Part shown: one piece after another, positions 55,694 to 62,456 of the stretch
How positions within the stretch are numbered: position 1 is the first letter of the stretch
Layout: the number at the start of each line of letters is the position of its first letter
Source: Desulfosporosinus youngiae DSM 17734
Lineage (GTDB): Bacteria > Bacillota > Desulfitobacteriia > Desulfitobacteriales > Desulfitobacteriaceae
NCBI RefSeq assembly: GCF_000244895.1
Contig: NZ_CM001441.1
Coordinates: forward strand, 3,554,226 to 3,618,225
Length of the DNA stretch: 64,000 bases
Direction: 5' to 3'
Position numbers and translations under genes: made by a program
The notes under the pieces: generated by a model
Databases searched by the model: none
What the model was told of the DNA's origin: nothing
What the model saw: the letters and a program-made list of their open reading frames with translations, nothing else

Positions 55694-55957
55694 TCATTTT
55701 GTTTGATTGAGAATATCTTTAATTTGCGGAACGGTTTTGCCTTCCTCTCTCAAATTTTTGATGTAGAAAATACGCTGTATCGTATCGACACGTTTGTATC
55801 TTCTCGTTAAGTTTTCTTCTGCTTGTTCAAAATCCAGCATGCCTTCTTCGGTATAAAATTTAAGCGTGCTGTATCTCATTCCTGTTAATCTTACCAACTC
55901 TCCAATCGTAACGTATAGAGAGTTCTCTATTACTTCCATACTTCTTTGCCTTGACAT
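55694..55957 (-). CDS. MerR-family transcriptional regulator, short
   Basis: 87 residues: a MerR winged HTH (YVTIGELVRLTGMRYSTLKF, YTEEGMLDFEQ, YKRVDTIQRIFYIKNLREEG) with no effector-binding domain beyond a short helix. It could be a small MerR such as those that heterodimerise or sense through a partner. AAGGAG precedes the ATG at 55957 (a GTG at 55966 is possible). It follows a GPP34-like gene by 28 bp in the same operon. Confidence 0.75.
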   Translation of the reverse strand: MSRQRSMEVIENSLYVTIGELVRLTGMRYSTLKFYTEEGMLDFEQAEENLTRRYKRVDTIQRIFYIKNLREEGKTVPQIKDILNQTK

Positions 55958-55985
55958 TATGCACAACTCTCCTTATATAAAAGAG

Positions 55986-56627
55986 TTAACCTAATCCAAT
56001 CATAAAAGAATCAACATAATCCAGCATTTGCTTTAGCAATTGATTGGAAGGAGCTTTCTTAATTTCTTTCAGACGAACCTTTAACTGTTCAGATTCATAT
56101 TTGGAAAAATAGTTCTTGATCTGCCCGCCCTCTTCCAGCAGACTAACCAATGCTATTGTTTCATCAGACACAGTTCCGCTTTCAAGCAGCTCCGCTCTTA
56201 TTTTTTGTATCACACGGTCAACTTCGTCCGGATTGGGGATAAAATAAAATCCATTGCCAAAAATACCGCCCTTTTCAGGGGTCACGCAATCTCTGTCAGC
56301 CAAAGAATTGCCAATATCAGCGACCAATACATTCAGCTTCTTACTGGTAAATGACAAGTTATACTCCAGGGCTATTTCTTGGATTTTTATTGGTTTTGGC
56401 TTATTGAGCGAGTCATAAAGAGATTTCAAATAGACTTGTTCCGCGCCTAAATCGCTTATCACACAAAGCTTCTTATTCTCGTCTATTTTAATACAATTAT
56501 TCAGCAACAACTCAATTAACCCGCTTGCTACAACGCAAACCGGAATTTTTATACTAAGCGTAGGGAAATTCCCTTTTTTGTTTAAAGAGCACAATACGTA
56601 TTCTTGAGTGATGGACAAATTTTTCAT
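55986..56627 (-). CDS. GPP34 (GOLPH3-like) family protein
   Basis: 213 residues. The layout follows GPP34/GOLPH3 proteins: LSITQEYVLCSLNKKGNFP at the start, a SGLIELLLNNCIKIDENKKL helix-strand unit, and a TIALVSLLEEGGQIKNYF block near the end. In eukaryotes GOLPH3 binds PI4P; bacterial members have no settled role. The motif match is moderate. It is the first gene of an operon with the small MerR regulator. Confidence 0.6.
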   Translation of the reverse strand: MKNLSITQEYVLCSLNKKGNFPTLSIKIPVCVVASGLIELLLNNCIKIDENKKLCVISDLGAEQVYLKSLYDSLNKPKPIKIQEIALEYNLSFTSKKLNVLVADIGNSLADRDCVTPEKGGIFGNGFYFIPNPDEVDRVIQKIRAELLESGTVSDETIALVSLLEEGGQIKNYFSKYESEQLKVRLKEIKKAPSNQLLKQMLDYVDSFMIGLG

Positions 56628-56647
56628 TGCTTTATCCCCCTTTATTT

Positions 56648-56712
56648 TAGTACTTAATACTTATCACTTACTACTTATGATTTGATTATAGCATAAAAAA
56701 TCAAGCTGTCAA
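56648..56712 (-). promoter_or_regulatory. Promoter and repeat-rich leader of the GPP34/merR operon
   Basis: Minus strand: TTGACA (56707-56712), a 16-bp spacer with an extended TGC, then TATAAT (56685-56690). Just downstream, 56648-56680 holds a tandem 14-bp repeat (ATAAGTAGTAAGTG and ATAAGTATTAAGTA), which could be a regulator site. Confidence 0.6.
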
Positions 56713-56826
56713 TAGTGCATTTTCTGTAAGCCTAGCCGGGTTTCCACTCCTTCCAGAGTGTCCAAAAACTCCAATTTTATCTCCGATTTTAAAGTGTAAA
56801 AACGGGGTTATTACCCCCAAAATGCT

Positions 56827-56861
56827 GATGCCATGCGAGTTCGAGCGCATGGCATCTTTTT
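56827..56861 (+). terminator. Orphan intrinsic terminator
   Basis: Perfect 11-bp arms GATGCCATGCG/CGCATGGCATC, 8-nt loop, then TTTTT. No plus-strand gene precedes it, as the upstream operon runs the other way. Confidence 0.75.
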
Positions 56862-57279
56862 GCCTAAAATCGTGGCCAGACCGTGTAAAAAGTATCTGAA
56901 CCAGTATCTCTATCAGTTTCTATCACTTCTAACACAACGAGTGATAGAAAGCAAGAATAACCTTCTGACAGCTTACGACAAAGGAATAATCTCATTATCC
57001 TTTATAATAGTACAATCTTTAATGCAATAAATATGAGCACCGCAACTTTTAATGGACTCTTCCATACCTTTTATCCTGCTTCATATCGGTACATAAAAAA
57101 GCTAAGTTGTAGATTATTAAATGATCCACCTCTTAGCCTTAATATACTGAATTTTCTTTGACCCTCCATGTCATCTATGAAATGCCCCAAAAAAACGGCT
57201 TAAAAAATGGACTTTTTTGCCTCGATTTTGGCTCATTTTTTGCTCCAAACCACTATATGTTGTGGTTAAAACGTCTTAT

Positions 57280-57360
57280 TTATCTCTTTTGACCACAATA
57301 CGTCATCATTATTATACACTCCACATGCACCGCCCACGGAAACATATCCACCACCACAGC
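57280..57360 (-). pseudogene. C-terminal remnant of a 23S rRNA uracil-5-methyltransferase (RlmD/RumA type)
   Basis: Minus strand reads VDMFPWAVHVECIIMMTY and ends QKR-stop, the conserved end of RumA/RlmD proteins (VDMFPHT.HVE). A TAG about 24 codons before the end cuts it off and nothing upstream in any frame restores the enzyme. Confidence 0.55.
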
Positions 57361-57504
57361 CACCCACTATCCCTCGCTCCCGCACCAGCGGGTTGGTCAT
57401 AGGCTACCCCCTTGACAGTCCTGCCTACTGATTTCCTTCTGCCAAACCTTTGCCCAGCTGACATAAGTCACTATATAGAGCCAGCACACTTCACCTTAAT
57501 TTAC

Positions 57505-58065
57505 TCATCTGTTCCTGGAATGGTAAGAGCATGTTCTTATGTGATCGTCCACCATGCCGATTGCCTGCATAAATGAATAGATTATTACAGGCCCGACAAA
57601 TTTAAAGCCTCTTTTCTTCAGATCTTTACTAATTTGTTCCGACAAAGGAGTCTGAGCAGGTATTTGCCCCTCGGATACCCAACTGTTTATCACTGGCTGA
57701 CCATCGACGTAATTCCATAAGAAGGTTGAAAAGCTTCCAAATTCCTTCTGCAGGTTGAGGACAGCTATAGCATTGCTTCTGACAGCATTTATCTTAGTTC
57801 GATTTTTTATAATATTATATTGGTCTTTGATTGTCTCCAATTCTTCATCCGTCAGTTTGGCGCAATAGTCAATGTCAAAATGTCGAAACGCTTTTTGATA
57901 CTCTTCTCTTTTGGAGAGAACGATATTCCAGGATAATCCGGCTTGAGCCCCTTCTAAGATAAGCATTTCAAATATATAAACATCGTCATAACTTGGCACA
58001 CACCACTCGTTGTCATGATATTGCTGCATTGTTTGATTTTTTCCGGGCCATGAACAAGAACTCAT
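57505..58065 (-). CDS. tag: DNA-3-methyladenine glycosylase I
   Basis: Removes 3-methyladenine from alkylated DNA. The 186-residue protein keeps the Tag zinc ligands Cys4 and His17 and the C-terminal His/Cys pair in DDHIRTC, together with YHDNEWCVPSYDD, FEMLILEGAQAGLSW and FVGPVIIYSFMQAIG. The initiator overlaps the stop of the EIIC-EAL gene (ATGA), so the two are co-translated, an odd pairing functionally. Confidence 0.93.
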   Translation of the reverse strand: MSSCSWPGKNQTMQQYHDNEWCVPSYDDVYIFEMLILEGAQAGLSWNIVLSKREEYQKAFRHFDIDYCAKLTDEELETIKDQYNIIKNRTKINAVRSNAIAVLNLQKEFGSFSTFLWNYVDGQPVINSWVSEGQIPAQTPLSEQISKDLKKRGFKFVGPVIIYSFMQAIGMVDDHIRTCSYHSRNR

Positions 58066-60269
58066 AAACGTTTCCCCCAGTCATTTTCCTTTATCATCGC
58101 ACTCTTCTTATAATGCCCTTTGCTGCCCTCAATATAGGCCAGAAGTTCTTCCAACGGAATCGCCGGGCTGTACAGATAGCCCTGATAGCGGTCACAGCCC
58201 AGGTCATGAAGGATCTGGCGCTGTTCCTCAGTTTCCACAAATTCAGCCAGAACCGCATAATTCAGCGATCTGCTCAGATAGATGATGGAAGAGATGATAT
58301 CACGGCAGTTGACATTGGCAGAGATTTCGCGCACCAGGGAGCCGTCCAGCTTAATCGTATCAAAGTTGTATTCCTTCAGGTACATCAGGGAACTATGGCC
58401 CATCCCGAAATCGTCCATCTCCAGCTCCATTCCCATATCTTTGATGGCGCCCAGCGCATCCTTGATCCTCTTGTCATTTTCCAAGGCCACCTGTTCCGTA
58501 ATCTCAATCTTCAGGGCCTTAGGGCTGATCTGATATTTTTTAATGAGCTGCCTAAGCTTAGGGGGAAATTCTTCGTTTTCAAGCTGAGAAGCGGTTATAT
58601 TCACTGAAATGGCCATATCCCGGAACCCCAGGGCCTTCATTTGCCCAAGGGTGCTGCAGGCCTGCTCAATGATCTCCAAACCCAGTCCATCAATAAGCTG
58701 ATACTCCTCGGCCAGGGCAATGACGAGGGGAGGGTAAACATAGCCATAATTGGTGTGTTTCCATCTCAGCAGCGCTTCGGCACAGAATACATTGCCCTCA
58801 TAATCCACCTGAGGCTGATAAAACAGCACCATCCTTTTTTTCCGGATATCATTTTTCAGATCCTCTGCCAGGGCTTTGGCCAAGCTTCCGATCACATCCT
58901 GACGGTCCAAAAGATTATGCCGTTTGTTGCTTCTTTCGATCTTCTTGAATTCCGCACACACACCCTCGAAGTTCTTTTTCATCTTGGAGGCCGAAACGGC
59001 CTGGGACAGCTTAACGAAAGGAATATAGCATAAAGTCCCCAGAATCAGGTTGAAGAGCTGCAATAAGCAGCCGCTCACAGAACCCGTTGCATAATATCCG
59101 TTGATAAAAACCGGCGTGGTCCATTCCACCGTCTGCACTGTGAAGGGGACCAGCCCCAGACTTAGAGCGGCAAATGAGGTCACCGTCAGAAGCAGCGGAA
59201 CCAGAATAAAGGGAATCAAATAAATCGGGTTCAGCACCAGCGGAAAGCCAAAGACAATCAGCTCGTTGATATTGAAGATAAGGGGAAAAAGCGAAAATTT
59301 AGCGATCCGGCGCTGGTTTCTGTTTTTTTTGAGCATGAAAACAGCAATGATCAGGCATATGGTGCTGCCGCAGCCCCCCATCAGCACAAAGGTATCAAAA
59401 AACGTCTTGGTGAAAATCTGGCTGGGCGCGTCTCCGGCGTTAATCAGATTCTGATTGACGGCAAGGGCCGGAACATAAATGCTCTGGGCCACATGTTCCA
59501 GCATATTGCTGCCATGAATGCCTAAAAACCACAGGAAGTGAATCAAAAAGATAAACAGCAACGCCCGCAGGAATGAATTGCCGATGTTGGAAAACCAATT
59601 ATACAGCACTTCAGCAAGGAAATCGTTGATATCCGATATGTTCAAAAAGGCGAATAAACTTTGATTGGCGGCGGCGAAAAGAGCGATGGTGATTGCCGCG
59701 GGTATAATGGCGGCTACGGCGTTGCTGAAGCTAAGGGAATCCCCGTCCGCAAAGGGCCTGATCCTCAGTGCCTTGATCGAACTGAGCTTGTAGAACAAGA
59801 GGGTGGCGGTGACCGCCGCCAGTATGGCCACAAACACGCCTGTAACCCCGTAATTGGTGATTTCAAACTCGTCTTTGCTGATTCCAAAGAGCGCGATAAA
59901 GGAGCACAGCGCTACTGAGGAAACGATGATGGGGTTGATTCTGAGTTTGTCCCTGTTCTCCAACTCGGTGACCAAAGAATAGCTGATGCAGATGACCGTG
60001 GCCAGGGATAAAATGCCGATCGTACCATCATGCACATAAGTAAAGAAGTTTTCCCAGTCCAATCCGAACACCTTTGCCATCAGATCCCGGTACTGGGGTA
60101 TGGGGAAACTGGTAAACAACAGCGCGATCGAACCGATCAACACGATGGGGATCATTAAAATCAGCCCCCGCCTGACGGAGGCAAGCAACAGGTTTTCTCC
60201 GGCTCTTTCCATCAATTTCGTGTAATGGCTGATCATTTCGGTAAAATCAATCCATCTGCGCTTGTGCAC
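58062..60269 (-). CDS. PTS EIIC-like membrane domain fused to an EAL c-di-GMP phosphodiesterase
   Basis: 735 residues. Residues about 15-430 form a lactose/cellobiose-type PTS EIIC domain with some ten helices, retaining FLGIHGSNM and FNINELIVFGFPLVLNP. Residues about 480-715 are an EAL domain with the catalytic pieces AEALLRW (EAL), SVNITASQLE, EITEQ, MDDFGMGHSS and EFVETEEQ, so likely active in degrading c-di-GMP. The EIIC part probably acts as a sugar sensor rather than transporter, as no EIIA or EIIB is near (inference). Co-translated with tag. Confidence 0.88.
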   Translation of the reverse strand: MHKRRWIDFTEMISHYTKLMERAGENLLLASVRRGLILMIPIVLIGSIALLFTSFPIPQYRDLMAKVFGLDWENFFTYVHDGTIGILSLATVICISYSLVTELENRDKLRINPIIVSSVALCSFIALFGISKDEFEITNYGVTGVFVAILAAVTATLLFYKLSSIKALRIRPFADGDSLSFSNAVAAIIPAAITIALFAAANQSLFAFLNISDINDFLAEVLYNWFSNIGNSFLRALLFIFLIHFLWFLGIHGSNMLEHVAQSIYVPALAVNQNLINAGDAPSQIFTKTFFDTFVLMGGCGSTICLIIAVFMLKKNRNQRRIAKFSLFPLIFNINELIVFGFPLVLNPIYLIPFILVPLLLTVTSFAALSLGLVPFTVQTVEWTTPVFINGYYATGSVSGCLLQLFNLILGTLCYIPFVKLSQAVSASKMKKNFEGVCAEFKKIERSNKRHNLLDRQDVIGSLAKALAEDLKNDIRKKRMVLFYQPQVDYEGNVFCAEALLRWKHTNYGYVYPPLVIALAEEYQLIDGLGLEIIEQACSTLGQMKALGFRDMAISVNITASQLENEEFPPKLRQLIKKYQISPKALKIEITEQVALENDKRIKDALGAIKDMGMELEMDDFGMGHSSLMYLKEYNFDTIKLDGSLVREISANVNCRDIISSIIYLSRSLNYAVLAEFVETEEQRQILHDLGCDRYQGYLYSPAIPLEELLAYIEGSKGHYKKSAMIKENDWGKRL

Positions 60270-60503
60270 TTTTTATCATCTCCGGTAACAATGAATCGTC
60301 CCTGACATTTGAACTAACGGTGAAACTCATCTCTAGTTAATTCTTTTTCCGGGGGAATGTCAAGGCTATTTGGGTTCGTTCATGATTCAAACCCAGTCCA
60401 CCCTCAAGAAACCAAAAAAGCGAATGCAATTTCTCTCCGGAACTGTACTCGCTTCTCTATATTATCGGCCGGCTAAAACACCTTCCCCTCAGGGCTATCC
60501 TCT

Positions 60504-60637
60504 CTAATCTTTAGCACTTGGTTTTGGAGCTTTCACAACGGAAGTGGACGAAGGCGAAGTTGCAGACAGCTGCCCTTCCTCTGCCACTTTGTAAAACATT
60601 GAGTCACCGGACTTGTCGTTTGTGCTCCATTTAACAT
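60504..60637 (-). pseudogene. Small ORF with apparent 1-nt frameshift after the start codon
   Basis: A strong GGGGAGG site leads to an ATG at 60637, but the coding-like sequence lies in the next frame: VKWSTNDKSGDSMFYKVAEE then SSTSVVKAPKPSAKD and TAG. Adding one G after the ATG would give a clean 44-residue protein. Family unknown. This is the only gene-like content of the 427-bp gap here. Confidence 0.4.
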
Positions 60638-60696
60638 TTTCCCACCTCCCCTATAAGGTATGTTTATAGGGAAATATGGGTTCGGCAGACGCTAAT

Positions 60697-61287
60697 TTAA
60701 ATTGAATAATAAATGACCATATTAGCCCGGGTTAATTGATCAGATCTATTGAAATATGCATGGGGCCTATCCGCCATGAATTTAATCGAGTCCCCTGCTT
60801 TTATAACATATTCTTCATCATCCACCCGAATGGTTAAAACACCTTCGTAGACCGTAATCAATTCCTGAGTCTTTTCTCCATGAGTATTTGAAGAAAATGA
60901 ACCGTTTTTTTCAAGTTCGATCCTATAGATTTCCACTTTTCGTCCGTCTTCCGAGGGAAAGATCGAGTATACCTTATATCTCCCCTCGTCCTCAACTTGG
61001 GGTTCGATATCCTCTCCCAGGACAAGGAAGGTATCCGGCTGGGGAATGTTAATGATTGAGGTATAAGGTATTTTCAAACCCGAGGCAATCTTCCAGATGG
61101 TTTTAATGGTGGGGCTGGACTCACCTGCCTCGATTTGTCTTAACATCCCTTTACTGACATCGGTCATATCAGATACCTTATCCAAGCTTAATTTCATTTC
61201 TTCCCGGATTCGTTTCAAGTTATTGGCAACAATCTGATTCAAATCTCTCAAGTAGGTCTTCCCCCTTGTATCTTCTCCCCCGGTCAT
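60697..61287 (-). CDS. XRE-family regulator with C-terminal cupin domain
   Basis: 196 residues with an N-terminal XRE HTH (NNLKRIREEMKLSLDKVSDM, TDVSKGMLRQIEAGESSPT) and a C-terminal cupin (THGEKTQELITVYEGVLTIR, AGDSIKFMADRPHAY). Such regulators often sense small metabolites and control divergent transporters. The ATG at 61287 is chosen; AGGAA of the left operator arm doubles as its ribosome site. The divergent genes azlC and azlD are likely targets. Confidence 0.88.
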   Translation of the reverse strand: MTGGEDTRGKTYLRDLNQIVANNLKRIREEMKLSLDKVSDMTDVSKGMLRQIEAGESSPTIKTIWKIASGLKIPYTSIINIPQPDTFLVLGEDIEPQVEDEGRYKVYSIFPSEDGRKVEIYRIELEKNGSFSSNTHGEKTQELITVYEGVLTIRVDDEEYVIKAGDSIKFMADRPHAYFNRSDQLTRANMVIYYSI

Positions 61288-61293
61288 ATATAA

Positions 61294-61341
61294 TTCCTGT
61301 ATGTTATATTGTACACAAAAAGCCATTATAACATACAGGAA
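61294..61341. promoter_or_regulatory. Perfect 15-bp inverted-repeat operator between cupin regulator and azlC
   Basis: TTCCTGTATGTTATA (61294-61308) and its exact complement TATAACATACAGGAA (61327-61341) are 18 bp apart. Each arm contains an extended -10-like TGTTATA sequence: TGTTATATT on the plus strand, TGTTATAAT on the minus strand. So the two promoters would face each other inside the operator. Confidence 0.7.
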
Positions 61342-61413
61342 AGTGGGATATATGCTTTTTCATTATACCATTGTGGTTTATAAAAGATAACCACAGAGCA
61401 TCGGAGGGAGAAA

Positions 61414-62118
61414 ATGGACAGAAATCAGATTACAGGCAGTATCAAAGAAGGAATCATCTCTGCTCTTCCCCTTATCTTTGGTTTTTTCCCCGTGGCTATG
61501 GCCTTCGGACTTCTTGCCAAAAATGTTGGTATTTCGCTGCAGGACAGCAGTTTGTTTTCCCTGATGGTTTTTGCCGGGGCCAGTCAGTTCATGGCCTTGG
61601 ATATGATTAAAGATGGCATTTCAGCGGGAAGCATTATCCTTTCCACCTTCCTGCTGAATTTACGGCATTTTATTATGAGCGCTTCCCTGTCGGTAAGACT
61701 GCAGGCAATTAAAAAACATTGGCTTTTTATCATTGCTTTTGGTATTACCGACGAAGCTTTCTCCTTGATCTCCTTAAGAAACAGAACATTAAACCTTCCA
61801 TTTTTGCTTACTCTGCAAATTGCACCCTACATATCCTGGGTGACTGGTACGATTGCCGGGTATCTTGTCGGCACCCTTCTGCCGGAGGCTGTTCAGCTCA
61901 GTCTGGGGGTAGGCCTTTACGCTATGTTTATGGCCTTATTGGCACCTGAGGTCAAGAAATCCTTTTCTGTTCTGTTTTTGGCGGTTATGTCCGGGATTTT
62001 TTACCTGACTGCATCATACTTTAAGCTCCTGCCCGCCTCCTGGTGTTTTATTGCGTCTGTCATCCTGGCGGCTGGAATCGGCGCTATTATTATAAAAGAT
62101 GAGGTGGTATCCCCATGA
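61414..62118 (+). CDS. azlC: AzlC family branched-chain amino acid permease
   Basis: A 234-residue membrane protein. It has GIISALPLIFGFFPVAMAFG near the start and MVFAGASQFMALDM, then NLRHFIMSASL, all typical of AzlC/YgaZ, the larger subunit of branched-chain amino acid exporters. GGAGGGAG precedes the ATG. The stop overlaps the azlD ATG (ATGA). Confidence 0.93.
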   Translation: MDRNQITGSIKEGIISALPLIFGFFPVAMAFGLLAKNVGISLQDSSLFSLMVFAGASQFMALDMIKDGISAGSIILSTFLLNLRHFIMSASLSVRLQAIKKHWLFIIAFGITDEAFSLISLRNRTLNLPFLLTLQIAPYISWVTGTIAGYLVGTLLPEAVQLSLGVGLYAMFMALLAPEVKKSFSVLFLAVMSGIFYLTASYFKLLPASWCFIASVILAAGIGAIIIKDEVVSP

Positions 62119-62417
62119 AAAGCTATCTCCTTTTAATTACCGGGATGATGGTTGTCACATATTTGCCCAGGTTACTGCCGCTGCTTATTATGACGGGAAG
62201 ACCTCTGCCCCCTGTTCTCAAGCGATTCCTGCAATATATACCCTATACAGCTTTAAGTGCTTTGATTGTACGGGGGATCATGCAATCTGCTCCGGACATG
62301 AGACTGGCTACGGTTGCCGGCATTATCGCAGCCGGTATCTGTTCCTGGCTGAAAGGCAGTTTAGTCTTATCCGTCTTGATTTCCATCATTGCAGCATATC
62401 TAATTCTGCAAGTATAA
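62115..62417 (+). CDS. azlD: AzlD family branched-chain amino acid transport protein
   Basis: The small partner subunit, 100 residues with four helices (MVVTYLPRLLPLLIMTGRPL, FLQYIPYTALSALIVRG, VAGIIAAGICSWLKGSLVLS). Together AzlC and AzlD export branched-chain amino acids and analogues such as azaleucine. Coupled to azlC by a 4-bp overlap. Regulation by the divergent cupin regulator is inferred. Confidence 0.92.
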   Translation: MKSYLLLITGMMVVTYLPRLLPLLIMTGRPLPPVLKRFLQYIPYTALSALIVRGIMQSAPDMRLATVAGIIAAGICSWLKGSLVLSVLISIIAAYLILQV

Positions 62418-62456
62418 CCGTCATTGAGTGAGTCAGGACGATTTTGGTTTATCGTT

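Larger units (their letters stand above)
56713..57504. other. 790-bp region with no intact gene
   Basis: Contains an orphan terminator at 56827 and the C-terminal remnant of an rRNA methyltransferase at 57280. The rest is AT-rich with no frame that has a ribosome site. Confidence 0.5.
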
